Positions 16,677-24,896 of a DNA stretch of 35,005 nt are shown in pieces. The stretch is from Actinomycetota bacterium (GTDB lineage Bacteria; Actinomycetota; Acidimicrobiia; Spongiisociales; UBA5794). The stretch is taken from the NCBI GenBank assembly GCA_003648875.1, contig QMQC01000001.1, positions 1-35,005 on the forward strand, given 5' to 3'. The notes under the pieces were generated by a model that saw only the letters and a list, made by a program, of their open reading frames with translations, was not told the DNA's origin and searched no databases. The first letter of the stretch is position 1. Each line of letters starts with the position of its first letter. A program made the translations under genes and the position numbers.

Positions 16677-17017
16677 GTCTGATCTCCTGATTCATGTGGC
16701 TGGCTTGGTACGTCATGAACTCCTCGGTCCGGAACGAGTTTGATCAGAAGTGCACCGAATCCCACCAACGCGAATGTGAAGAGCACATAGCCGAGAGCCT
16801 CCCAGTAGGCCCCTGAAGGCATGACTCCGATGAGCGCGCGAAGGCCGGCGACTGACAACAGGACCAGTGCAACCGCCCACAGGGCAGCGGCACCGATCGA
16901 GTACCCAGCGAAGTGTCCGAGCCTCTTTGCAGGCTCCACCGTCTCTTGGAGCAGATACTCTTTTGCGAGTTCAACGAACTCGCTTGTGAGCCCGGGTATG
17001 TCTTGTAGCTGAGCCAT
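16673..17017 (-). CDS. Holin-X/DUF1469-like membrane protein
   Basis: A 114-aa protein with an N-terminal amphipathic helix (TSEFVELAKEYLLQETVEPAKRL) and two membrane segments (about residues 42-66 and 76-98), the pattern of the actinobacterial putative holin superfamily III (PF07332). These are chromosomal envelope proteins, not phage genes. The ATG at 17017 is chosen; the frame opens 6 codons earlier. It heads a tightly overlapping set of four small genes that ends in trmI. A family match is likely but was not searched. Confidence 0.7.
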   Translation of the reverse strand: MAQLQDIPGLTSEFVELAKEYLLQETVEPAKRLGHFAGYSIGAAALWAVALVLLSVAGLRALIGVMPSGAYWEALGYVLFTFALVGFGALLIKLVPDRGVHDVPSQPHESGDQT

Positions 17018-17109
17018 GGTCCCCACTATCGACACCGTCAGGCTAACGGACCAGCTGTTACTCCGTGCCCGCAGGCATAGAAGGGTACAGCAAGCTAGGA
17101 TGCCGCTTC

Positions 17110-18399
17110 GTGGAAACCGTTGGACAGGGGGGGACTCCGCCCCACGAAGGGCGCCTGAAAGCGAAACGAAATCTGATTCCGCTCGTCGGTGGTCAGGCTA
17201 TATCGTTGTTCGGCGACTACATCGCGTTCTTCACGCTTCCACTGTTCGTGCTGTCGCTCACCGGAGACGCTTTCGACCTCGGTCTCACGGCGGCGGCCGA
17301 GACCCTCCCCATGCTGTTGTTCGGTCTTGCCGCTGGCGTGTTCCTCGATCGAAGGCGCAGACTCGGCGCAACTCTGATTGGTGCCGACCTGGTCCGAGCA
17401 GGACTGTTCCTCTTCCTTGCGGTCGGATCATATGGAGGCTGGATCAGCGAATACATCGTGTTCGCTGTCGCGTTCCTGACTGGGTCGATGGCAGTGCTCT
17501 TCGATTCGGGACTCCAGTCCTACATGACACGATCCCTGCTTGACGAGGATCTCATCAGAGCGAATACCCAGCTCGGCATCGCGCGAACACTCTCACTCAG
17601 CGCCGCACCTCTCGTCGGTGGCATCATCATCGCTCTTGCCGGTGGATTCGCCCTCGCGTTCGGACTCAATGCGGTGACCTTCGTGGTGTCTGGTGCTCTC
17701 CTTGCCTTCGTGCGACCCATCAAGCGCGTCTCGCCACCCGAGCATGAGCCCTTTGGCGTAGCGATCCGTTCAGGACTGAAGGTTCTCTTCGCGGATGATC
17801 GGCTGAAGTGGGGGACCTTGGGGGGAACGGTCACGAACCTGGTCTTTCAACCTCTCGAGATCCTCCTGGTGTTCTTTGTTGCAACGGAGGTTCTCGGCAT
17901 GGACGTATCCGACGGTTCCATCCTCGCCGAGCGCGGGCGTGAGATCGCTTTGTTCTTTGCTGCGCAGGCCGCGATCGGCTCCATCGGTGTCGCCTTCGCC
18001 GGTAGGATCGCCAGGCGCATTCCGCTTGGAACGATGTACGTGATCGGCCTGGCAATGCTCGGCTCCGGGTTCCTCACAGTCGCGATCATGGGGAATTGGC
18101 TTGCCATCATTCCTGCAGGGATCGCGATCACCGGTGTCACCTGGGTGAACGTGGCCCTCGTGACCATGCGTCAACAGCTCGCCCCTCGAGAGCACATGGG
18201 CAGGGTCATCGCCGCATCGCGCACATTCGCATGGGCAGGTCTCCCCGTCGGCGCAGCGATTGGCGGAGCACTCGCAGGAATGGTCGGAGTTGTACCCGTC
18301 TACATCGGTGGATCCACCGCGGTGATCGTCGTAGCGATCCTTCTGATGCGAACTGCGCTCTACCGGGATGCCGTTATGGCAGGAGGCCGTAGGCCGTAG
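17110..18399 (+). CDS. Major facilitator superfamily transporter
   Basis: A membrane protein of about 430 aa with roughly twelve hydrophobic segments. The MFS loop 2-3 signature appears as GVFLDRRRRLGATLIGADL, and a second-half counterpart as AGRIARRIPLGT. It resembles the MFS_3/enterobactin-exporter-like group of proton-driven exporters; the substrate cannot be inferred. GTG 17110 has AGGA upstream; GTG 17065 would add 15 residues without a ribosome site. It is divergent from the holin-like operon. The C-terminus (AGGRRP) is encoded inside a 7-base tandem repeat that runs past the stop. Confidence 0.85.
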   Translation: METVGQGGTPPHEGRLKAKRNLIPLVGGQAISLFGDYIAFFTLPLFVLSLTGDAFDLGLTAAAETLPMLLFGLAAGVFLDRRRRLGATLIGADLVRAGLFLFLAVGSYGGWISEYIVFAVAFLTGSMAVLFDSGLQSYMTRSLLDEDLIRANTQLGIARTLSLSAAPLVGGIIIALAGGFALAFGLNAVTFVVSGALLAFVRPIKRVSPPEHEPFGVAIRSGLKVLFADDRLKWGTLGGTVTNLVFQPLEILLVFFVATEVLGMDVSDGSILAERGREIALFFAAQAAIGSIGVAFAGRIARRIPLGTMYVIGLAMLGSGFLTVAIMGNWLAIIPAGIAITGVTWVNVALVTMRQQLAPREHMGRVIAASRTFAWAGLPVGAAIGGALAGMVGVVPVYIGGSTAVIVVAILLMRTALYRDAVMAGGRRP

Positions 18400-18404
18400 A
18401 CCGT
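18385..18404. repeat. Short 7-base tandem at the MFS gene end
   Basis: GGCCGTA occurs twice in direct succession (18385-18398), followed by GACCGT. The repeat supplies the last codons and the stop of the MFS gene. The same phrase in inverse form (GGCCTACGG) occurs in the element near 22400, and tagaccgt resembles the reverse complement of ggtctaccg near 33866. It may be a fragment of the same repeat family. Confidence 0.4.
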
Positions 18405-18444
18405 TCGCCGCCATCAGGTACCCGGAATCGGATTCCTACGTGGA

Positions 18445-18576
18445 TCAGAACCGTCTGTTCTTGAATTTCTTCTTCTTCTTGGCCCCGCGTCGCGAGTTCA
18501 GCATCCAGCCAAGGGCAAATCCGAAGAGCGTCGCGATAATCATCCAGACGACGATCTGGCTTGCTACATACGTCAC
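18445..18576 (-). CDS. 43-aa membrane micro-protein coupled to the BON/OmpA gene
   Basis: A reading frame starting at GTG 18576, which overlaps the stop of the BON/OmpA gene as GTGA. The product MTYVASQIVVWMIIATLFGF... has one membrane helix (about residues 7-26), then a strongly basic tail rich in Lys and Arg (RRGAKKKKKFKNRRF). In M. tuberculosis the arfA gene is followed by arfB, a similarly tiny membrane protein, so this is a positional analogue. Homology cannot be judged by eye. Confidence 0.7.
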   Translation of the reverse strand: MTYVASQIVVWMIIATLFGFALGWMLNSRRGAKKKKKFKNRRF

Positions 18577-19751
18577 GACGTACCCTCCAGGGCTGTGAAC
18601 TCGATTCGACGGTTTCGAGCGCGCCCTTCTTCTGTGGAGTTGCTCTCCTTTGGCTGGGACTCACCGTAGCCGATTACTTCGAACCGTTCCCTCGATTCGC
18701 CATTCGCAATGAGATAATCGAGAACTGCATTGGCTCGATCTTCGGAGAGCTGCTGATTCTCAACGTCCGAGCCACGATCGTCGGTGTGTCCACTGATCTT
18801 CACGCGAACCTCCGGCGCCTGTTTCAGGGCATCAAGAATCCCATCGAGCAACTCCTCGCCCTTCTCCGTCAACTCGTAGCTCTTGATCTCGAATTCGACG
18901 ACCTTGCCCTCGATGAGCACGTCGAGGTTCACCTGCAACTCCTCGATCTCCTCCTGGGAAGGCCCGACCTCGAGTAACCGAATCGCTGGATTTGCGGCGA
19001 AGCCGATCTCGTCAGCCGTCTGGGTGACCCTGGAGTTGAGCTCGTTCCGTAGGTCCTTGTCCTCGACTTCCCCAGAGACCACCAGCAGTCTTCCGTTCGG
19101 ATCGACGATCAGCCTGCCAGAAGGCAGCAACGGGCTGATGCTCTTGAGAAGCCCCATGGTCGAACCAAGCCACCCGGGTTCCTCCTCGAGTCCCTCGAGA
19201 ATCGTGAGTCTCTCGAGGTCGAGAGATGGGAACGTATCAATCAACGTCTCATGCACCAGAGTCCTGCGGTCCTGGGTGGCGACATTGCCGATGACGATCG
19301 CAGACTCACCGTCCCAGACGATCTCGATGGCATCGCCTGTGATCACTATCTCCTCGAGTTCACCGGAGAAGATTGGCCAGAGCTTTCCCTCGACCGCGCG
19401 CACACCGGTCAGGGCCGCTACCGCGATGAAGGCGTCGTCTTCAGATTGTTCCGTCGTGATCGAGCCGGAGAGAACAACCGTTGCCCCGGTGGCTTTGACG
19501 TCGACATCGTGAAATCCTGCGTCCTCGAGCGTCTGCAGCGACCGTTCCTCCAGGTTCGTCTCGATGTTCTTTGTCCCGAAGTTCACAGCGGCGAACGACA
19601 ATGCTATGAAGACCGACAGCGAAATCAAGAGGAACGTCGTAGCGGATGTGATCGCATCGTCCTCAGATTCGCCTCCGAACGAGGGCGGTCGGGACGAAGT
19701 TCCCGTGTACCGGGAGACATCAGCAATGCTGCGTCTCTTTCTTCTGACCAT
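18573..19751 (-). CDS. ArfA-like BON/OmpA-domain envelope protein
   Basis: A 392-aa protein. After a basic N-terminus there is one membrane helix (about residues 35-58, ITSATTFLLISLSVFIALSF), then BON-type repeats (LQTLEDAGFHDVDVKATGATVVLSG and a further copy), and a C-terminal OmpA/peptidoglycan-binding domain (about 275-385) with the signature ISGHTDDRGSDVENQQLSEDRANAV and GYGESQPKESNSTEEGRARNRRIE. The OmpA domain should clasp diaminopimelate peptidoglycan outside the cell. The overall order matches mycobacterial ArfA (Rv0899). The start ATG has GGAGAGG four bases upstream. Confidence 0.88.
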   Translation of the reverse strand: MVRRKRRSIADVSRYTGTSSRPPSFGGESEDDAITSATTFLLISLSVFIALSFAAVNFGTKNIETNLEERSLQTLEDAGFHDVDVKATGATVVLSGSITTEQSEDDAFIAVAALTGVRAVEGKLWPIFSGELEEIVITGDAIEIVWDGESAIVIGNVATQDRRTLVHETLIDTFPSLDLERLTILEGLEEEPGWLGSTMGLLKSISPLLPSGRLIVDPNGRLLVVSGEVEDKDLRNELNSRVTQTADEIGFAANPAIRLLEVGPSQEEIEELQVNLDVLIEGKVVEFEIKSYELTEKGEELLDGILDALKQAPEVRVKISGHTDDRGSDVENQQLSEDRANAVLDYLIANGESRERFEVIGYGESQPKESNSTEEGRARNRRIEFTALEGTS

Positions 19752-19845
19752 CGAACCTCTCCGTCGTCCTTGCAATGTTACAGACGTACCTTGGTACCGC
19801 TCCTATGGGTCCGATCGGTGTGCGTCGCGCAATGAGACACCGACT

Positions 19846-20589
19846 TCAGGAGGCTTCCTCGACTGTTGATTCGACATCGTTCGTGTCGAATACTGCCGCG
19901 AGTGCCGGTGACCTCGCTGCTCCGTGCTCGATCATGCCGACAACTGCAGCCTGTAGAGAGCGCACCTTCTCGACGAGGTCAGTGTGTTCGGCCTCGAGGG
20001 TTGACCTGATGTCTGAGGACTCCCGCTGCGCTGCGGCGATACGGATCGCAGCCTCGTGGCGAGCGGCGTCGATCGTCTCCCGAGCTCGGCGATCGGCCTC
20101 CTCCCCTGCTCTACGACCGCGTTCTGCTGCTTCAGCCTCGAGCTGGGTTGATTCTGCCTTGGCTCGCTCCTCGATGGACGACGCCTCTCTCGTGGCGCTT
20201 TCGAGCCGCTCCTTGGCCTGCAGGAGGACTGCGGTACTCTCCTCCTGGGCTCTTTGCGCTTCCTTCTTGGGCACTTCAACCAGCCGACCTGCCTCGGATC
20301 TCGCATCCGCGATCAGCTGTTGTGCTCGATCCTGGGCCTCGTCGAGAAGCTGCTGCTTCGACTCTGCGGCCGCAAGGAAGGCAGCTTCGACGTTGCCCTC
20401 GGCATCGAGGGGAGCCTGGATCTTGCGTTCCAGTGCGTTCGCTCGCACGCCTTCACGTCTCAGATTGGCCTCGAGCTCGGTTACCTCATCGGCGATCCTG
20501 TCGAGAAACCGCGCCACCTCGTCCGGATCGAAACCCTTGCGGCTGCGGGTGAATTCCTTGCTCCGAATCTGATCTGTCAGTGACTGCAT
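19846..20589 (-). CDS. DivIVA-domain coiled-coil protein
   Basis: A 247-aa protein with a DivIVA N-terminal domain (IRSKEFTRSRKGFDPDEVARFLDRIADEV), which inserts into curved membrane, and a long Ala/Glu/Arg-rich coiled coil from about residue 60 to 215. Actinobacterial DivIVA/Wag31 organises polar growth; cell-division and secretion variants also exist. It lies apart from the usual ftsZ-sepF neighbourhood, so it may be a second paralogue. AGAGAGG precedes the ATG. It points toward the BON/OmpA gene, 94 bases away. Confidence 0.85.
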   Translation of the reverse strand: MQSLTDQIRSKEFTRSRKGFDPDEVARFLDRIADEVTELEANLRREGVRANALERKIQAPLDAEGNVEAAFLAAAESKQQLLDEAQDRAQQLIADARSEAGRLVEVPKKEAQRAQEESTAVLLQAKERLESATREASSIEERAKAESTQLEAEAAERGRRAGEEADRRARETIDAARHEAAIRIAAAQRESSDIRSTLEAEHTDLVEKVRSLQAAVVGMIEHGAARSPALAAVFDTNDVESTVEEAS

Positions 20590-20786
20590 CGGTGACCTCT
20601 CTTATGATCACCCTCCAACCCGTCTCCGAATTCACCAGCGATGAACGTGCGACGTGGTCAAGAGCGTACCCTGAGTGTCAATCGGCATCGGGCCGCCACC
20701 TCTTTAGGACATCCGCGGTCGACCGCTGCCCATCGTTTCGTCCTGTCCCGGGATCTTGAGCTACCGTCTACCGGGTGTTGGCCCAG

Positions 20787-21455
20787 ATGACCGCAACGAT
20801 CGGCGAATCAGACTGCGAGACCATCAGCAACGGGCTTCTCGCCCAGCCTGTGAACGCTGTGTCGAGCCTTGCCTATGTCGTGGTCGGTGGGATCGTCCTG
20901 TACTCGATTACTCGATCCGAGGACGAAGAGCGGTCGAATCGGCTGGTGTTCGGGTTCCTGCTCGTCGCCACCGGCGTCGGCAGCGTGCTCTTCCACGGGC
21001 CCCAGGGACCGGCCAGTCGTTTCGTTCACGATGTGACGTTCGTACTCACGGTGCTCTTCATTGCGGTCATAACCATCAGTGGGATCGTTGGATGGGCGCG
21101 CGGTGTGCAATGGGCTGTGTTCCTTTCTGCGGCCGCCTTGACAGCCATCGTGCTTGCTGTGTGGCCGTCGAGCACCAACGTTCTCGCAGGCGCGTCCTTG
21201 ATGCTGCTCATCGCAAGCGATGTACTCGGTCATAGGACCGGTGCGATCCGCAAACGCTGGTGGAGGGCGGCCGTGACGGCAGTTGTCATTGCAGTGGCAT
21301 TGTTCATCGCCGGAAGGACCGGCGGTCCGTTGTGCGACTCATCGTCGCTGTTCCAAGGTCATGCTGCGTGGCATGTTCTCTCGGCTGGGGCGTTGTGGGC
21401 ATACTTCGAATCGACCGCACCGGTGAGGGCTGGCATCTCGGAGGATGTTTCGTGA
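20787..21455 (+). CDS. CREST-type (ceramidase-like) membrane hydrolase
   Basis: A 222-aa protein with about seven hydrophobic segments and the spaced residues of the CREST superfamily (alkaline ceramidases, Per1, PAQR): Ser in VNAVSSLAYV, His in VLFHG, Asp in FVHDVTF, and the paired His in GHAAWHVLSA. These would form a membrane-embedded zinc site for hydrolysis of an amide or ester lipid. The family is solid by motif; the substrate is not known, since most actinobacteria lack ceramides. ATG 20787 is chosen, GTG 20775 is possible; neither has a clear ribosome site. The stop overlaps the next gene's GTG. Confidence 0.7.
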   Translation: MTATIGESDCETISNGLLAQPVNAVSSLAYVVVGGIVLYSITRSEDEERSNRLVFGFLLVATGVGSVLFHGPQGPASRFVHDVTFVLTVLFIAVITISGIVGWARGVQWAVFLSAAALTAIVLAVWPSSTNVLAGASLMLLIASDVLGHRTGAIRKRWWRAAVTAVVIAVALFIAGRTGGPLCDSSSLFQGHAAWHVLSAGALWAYFESTAPVRAGISEDVS

Positions 21456-22366
21456 CCACACACCCATCCATGGAGGACGTCCGGGCTGCCGCAGGCCGAA
21501 TCGAGTCCTTCACGCACAGGACGCCTGTGTTCACATCCCGGTATCTCGACACCTACACCGGTTCGACCGTGTTTCTCAAGGCGGAGAACCTTCAGAAGGT
21601 CGGGGCTTTCAAGGCACGGGGAGCCACGAACGCTGTCCTCTCCCTCAGTGAGGATGCCGCTGGGAGAGGTGTCGTCACCCACTCATCCGGCAACCATGGA
21701 CAGGCCGTCGCCTATGCGTGCTCGATCCGAAAGATCGCTGCCACTGTGGTCATGCCCGAGCACGCTCCGGACGTGAAGGTAGATGCTGTGAGGGGATACG
21801 GCGCAAGCGTGGTGTTCTGCCAGCAATCGGAGCGAGCTCCAACGGTCTCACGTCTGATCGCCGACCACGGCTTCACGGAGGTGCATCCCTTCGATGACCC
21901 TGTTGTCATCGCCGGACAGGCAACGGCAACTCTTGAGCTGGTTGATGAGATTCCTGACCTCGATGTCATACTCGCCCCGATCGGCGGCGGTGGTCTCCTC
22001 GCTGGCGCTTCGATCGTTGCCACTGAGATCGGTATCGACGTGATTGGAGCCGAGCCCGAAGTCGTAGACGATTCGTTTCGATCTCTTCGTGATGGAGTCA
22101 GATATCCAGCAACCGGAGCCATCAGCGTGGGAGATGGCTTGTTGGTCGGCATCGGCGCGATCCCCTTTGCCATCCTTCACGGCGCCAATCGAACCGTGGT
22201 AACCGTCACAGAGAAGGAGATCATCGATGCGATGCAAACCCTGGCTCAACGCACGAAGCTCGTCGTGGAACCTTCGGGTGCAACGGCTATAGCCGCGCTC
22301 ATGCGCCACATCCCCCTCTTTGCGGGAAGACGCGTCGGTGTCATTCTCACGGGCGGGAACGTGTGA
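21452..22366 (+). CDS. PLP-dependent threonine/serine dehydratase (IlvA/serine racemase type)
   Basis: A 304-aa fold-type II PLP enzyme. The Schiff-base lysine is Lys54 in VGAFKARGA; SSGNHGQA (78-85) holds the substrate loop; GGGG (178-181) binds the PLP phosphate; the C-terminal LTGGNV carries the residue that contacts the pyridine nitrogen. There is no regulatory ACT domain, so it fits catabolic threonine dehydratase or serine racemase better than biosynthetic IlvA. The GTG overlaps the upstream stop (GTGA) and has GGAGGA before it; the longer open frame upstream is only the other frame of that gene. Confidence 0.9.
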   Translation: MTTHPSMEDVRAAAGRIESFTHRTPVFTSRYLDTYTGSTVFLKAENLQKVGAFKARGATNAVLSLSEDAAGRGVVTHSSGNHGQAVAYACSIRKIAATVVMPEHAPDVKVDAVRGYGASVVFCQQSERAPTVSRLIADHGFTEVHPFDDPVVIAGQATATLELVDEIPDLDVILAPIGGGGLLAGASIVATEIGIDVIGAEPEVVDDSFRSLRDGVRYPATGAISVGDGLLVGIGAIPFAILHGANRTVVTVTEKEIIDAMQTLAQRTKLVVEPSGATAIAALMRHIPLFAGRRVGVILTGGNV

Positions 22367-22380
22367 GGGAAGAAGTTCAA

Positions 22381-22450
22381 AGTTTTCGGTTCACGGTTTT
22401 CGGCCTACGGAAGGTTCTGACCGTGAACCGCGGACCGTAAACCGAAAACT
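22381..22450. repeat. Nested inverted repeat between convergent genes
   Basis: AGTTTTCGGTT (22381-22391) has its exact reverse complement AACCGAAAACT at 22440-22450; inside, CGGTTCACGG (22387-22396) pairs with CCGTGAACCG (22421-22430). Almost the whole 86-base gap is this element. It could act as a bidirectional terminator for the dehydratase and lipoprotein genes. The same phrase style occurs near 33851. Confidence 0.75.
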
Positions 22451-22452
22451 TC

Positions 22453-23244
22453 CTACAACAACGTCGACAGGTTCGTCAGGGCGGTTCCATAGGCGCTGCG
22501 AGCCTCTGCAAGGTTCCGTGACGATCTCACTTCGCGCTCCCTTGCATCCTGGAGAGCGGCCTGACCGGCATCAGAGCGGGCTTCAACCGTGCGATAGTTC
22601 ATCCGAGCCTCTGCACGATCGTCCACAGACCGCCTCAGGGACCGCATTGATGCAATCGTGGCACTTGCTTGCTGGGCTGTCCTCTGGTCGGGTGCACCGG
22701 CTTCCAATGCATAGAGACTGTCACTCGCCTTGCCGATTCGGTCGTCGAGTTGCTTCCAGGTCTCCGCAAGGGCAGTCCCTGCAGTGGCTCCGACAGCTGA
22801 CTTGCCATCAAACGTTGCATTGCCTCGCCAGATCGCGAGATCCTCGGACATGGCGTCAAAGAGCCACCGAGCGTCGGAGTAGCCCTTGCGTGCGTACTCC
22901 TTCCAACTCGTGGGAGGCTGGGCAACAACGATCTTCTTCTTCGACCCTCTCGAGACGAACGCAATGATGAGAATGAGGAACGCACCCAGCACGACCAGCA
23001 GGAGCCACCATGGTGTGGTTGCTTCTGTGTCCTCTTCAGCCGGCACCGTGGAGTCGGGTGCGTCTGACGGGGGCGGTGCCTCGGTGGTATCTGGTGCGTC
23101 GGTTGTGTCGGGTGCGTCCGGAGCTGCCGTAGTGGTGATGCCTCCCTCAGGCAGGGAGGGAAGGGTGCCATCGCCATCGCCGAGACCACATGATGCAAGC
23201 AACAGAACACCCGCTACGGTGATCGCCATCGCCCGAATTCGCAT
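22453..23244 (-). CDS. Putative lipoprotein with second membrane helix and helical domain
   Basis: A 263-aa protein starting with a lipoprotein signal (VAGVLLLASC, lipobox Cys19), then a Thr/Pro/Asp-rich linker with APDTT-type repeats (about 30-70), a second membrane helix (about 78-100, WWLLLVVLGAFLILIIAFV), and a C-terminal helical, charged domain of about 160 aa with Ala/Arg/Glu-rich helices. GGAAGGA precedes ATG 23244. If the N-terminus is lipidated outside, the C-terminal domain would be cytoplasmic. No known family; function unknown. Confidence 0.75.
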   Translation of the reverse strand: MRIRAMAITVAGVLLLASCGLGDGDGTLPSLPEGGITTTAAPDAPDTTDAPDTTEAPPPSDAPDSTVPAEEDTEATTPWWLLLVVLGAFLILIIAFVSRGSKKKIVVAQPPTSWKEYARKGYSDARWLFDAMSEDLAIWRGNATFDGKSAVGATAGTALAETWKQLDDRIGKASDSLYALEAGAPDQRTAQQASATIASMRSLRRSVDDRAEARMNYRTVEARSDAGQAALQDAREREVRSSRNLAEARSAYGTALTNLSTLL

Positions 23245-23333
23245 CTCGTTCCTTCCATTCTTCGCCGGCACCCATGCTACAGCCAACGAGAACACGCGAA
23301 GCTACACTTCCCAAGCACGACGAAGGAACACTC

Positions 23334-23660
23334 ATGGATTTCTGGGACGTCTTCTGGACGCTTGTGATCTGGATTCCCCTCATCCTCCTGTGGGGCTTTG
23401 CGCTTGTTGATCTCTTCGCCTCGAGTCATCCGGGGTTGGCAAAGGTTCTTTGGGCGATCGCGATCATCTTCCTGCCGATCATCGGTGTGATCCTGTACTT
23501 CGCACTTCGTCCGAGCCACGAAGAGACCTACAACGTTGCTTCGGCGCGACAGGTAGGTCCCTCCGACTCAGATGACATCGCAAGACTCGCCGACATGAAT
23601 GAGCGTGGGATCCTGGGTGATGCAGATTTCGCCCGCATCGTCACAACGATGTATCGCTAG
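23334..23660 (+). CDS. PLDc_N domain membrane protein with SHOCT-like tail
   Basis: A 108-aa protein with two membrane helices (about 7-28 and 37-58), the second containing the PLDc_N signature AKVLWAIAIIFLPIIGVILYF. The tail (DDIARLADMNERGILGDADFARI) resembles a SHOCT domain, a short oligomerisation helix pair. This combination is common in actinobacteria, and no enzyme activity is expected since the phospholipase domain itself is absent. AAGGA precedes the ATG at 23334. It is divergent from the lipoprotein gene and converges on thiI with 19 bases between stops. Confidence 0.82.
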   Translation: MDFWDVFWTLVIWIPLILLWGFALVDLFASSHPGLAKVLWAIAIIFLPIIGVILYFALRPSHEETYNVASARQVGPSDSDDIARLADMNERGILGDADFARIVTTMYR

Positions 23661-23679
23661 TGCCCTTTGCACCAAGCCG

Positions 23680-24864
23680 CTAGAACTGGCCGGGGGTCCA
23701 GTCCCTGAGATCGAATACCTTCCGAGTGGCCACAACGTCGGCGAGCACCTCATCAGGGATCCTGTCAACGGTTTCGGCTATCTCTACCTCAGACGCAGCG
23801 GTGGCCACAAGCCCTCCTCCGGAGAGATCGCACACTTCCTGCGCACGGGCAGACAACTCTGCGGTGCCGACCATGCGGGCGAGGTCGATGATCGACTCCT
23901 TTGGGAGACCGAGAAGCGGCCGCAGAATCGGTGTTTCGACAGACTTCGATACGGCAACGAGGTGCGGCAGTGTTTGGCTGGAGACCTGGCCGAGAGCATC
24001 TCCTGTCAAGAGAGCCGTGATCCCGGCACCCTGAGCGATCTCGCTCGCTGCGCGCGCCATCATCACCTTGAGGCTGACCTGGCGCATTCTCGGATCTACA
24101 TGCTCGAACAGAGCGTCCTTGACCGGTTGGAATTCGACAACGTGAACAACAGGCTCAGTCCCATGGCCCCACTGTGTCCACAGTTCTCGAGCGACAGCAA
24201 TCGCATGGTCAGATTGAGCACAGTTCAGGTCGAAATGGACAAAGTCGACAGGGCACCCTCTTGACATCAACATCCACGCCGCCACGACGGAGTCGAATCC
24301 ACCAGAGACCAGACAGAGTACGCGGTCCTGGGTGCCGAGCGGTAGCCCCCCTGCAGCCTTTTGATGATCGATCACAAGGAACGCTCGTTGATCGAGCACT
24401 GTGACATGAACCTCGACTTCGGGATTCGTGAGATCGACACCAGCTGACTGGGAGTAGAGCTCTGCACCGATGAGACGAGCAAGGTCCATTGAGTTCCACT
24501 CGTGGGTTCCGCGACGCTTGACCCTTGCTGCGAAGGTATGCCCGTCCACCTGGCCGGAAGTGATCTGCGCGACGCTCTTCGCCAGATCCTCGATGTCATC
24601 GAACGCGATGTGACGAACCGTATCCACGGATGAGAGGCCGAACACCGAGAGAGCAGCCGACCGGACTGCATCGACAACCGAATCCGAGGGGTTGAGCTCA
24701 AATCTATGGGAACCAACCCTCTTGGTTTGTCCCCGATATCCTGCCATTCCGAGCGCGTGGTCGAGGTTCGCACGCACGCGTTTGATCAGCCGCCTCTGGG
24801 TGCGTTGGGATTTGAGGAAGACATCGCCCGACAGCGTGACATGGAGAGTGGTCGTTGTAGGCAT
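23680..24864 (-). CDS. thiI: tRNA 4-thiouridine synthase ThiI
   Basis: A 394-aa enzyme that activates U8 of tRNA with ATP and inserts sulfur; it can also serve thiazole synthesis. A ferredoxin-like N-terminal domain and THUMP domain (to about residue 170) are followed by the PP-loop SGGFDS (187-192) and the signature GDALGQVSSQTL (288-299). Cys345 in QEVCDL corresponds to Cys344 of E. coli. The C-terminal rhodanese domain of the E. coli protein is absent, so the persulfide must come from a separate donor, as in Bacillus. It is the last gene of the minus-strand run with the DUF389 gene 33 bases upstream. Confidence 0.9.
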   Translation of the reverse strand: MPTTTTLHVTLSGDVFLKSQRTQRRLIKRVRANLDHALGMAGYRGQTKRVGSHRFELNPSDSVVDAVRSAALSVFGLSSVDTVRHIAFDDIEDLAKSVAQITSGQVDGHTFAARVKRRGTHEWNSMDLARLIGAELYSQSAGVDLTNPEVEVHVTVLDQRAFLVIDHQKAAGGLPLGTQDRVLCLVSGGFDSVVAAWMLMSRGCPVDFVHFDLNCAQSDHAIAVARELWTQWGHGTEPVVHVVEFQPVKDALFEHVDPRMRQVSLKVMMARAASEIAQGAGITALLTGDALGQVSSQTLPHLVAVSKSVETPILRPLLGLPKESIIDLARMVGTAELSARAQEVCDLSGGGLVATAASEVEIAETVDRIPDEVLADVVATRKVFDLRDWTPGQF

Positions 24865-24896
24865 GCTTCAATGATACGAAGCCATGTCGCGTCTTG

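Noticed and set aside
20715..20726. Self-complementary 12-mer GCGGTCGACCGC upstream of the CREST gene
   Set aside because: Several 12-base perfect palindromes are expected by chance in 35 kb of GC-rich sequence; no second copy was noticed.
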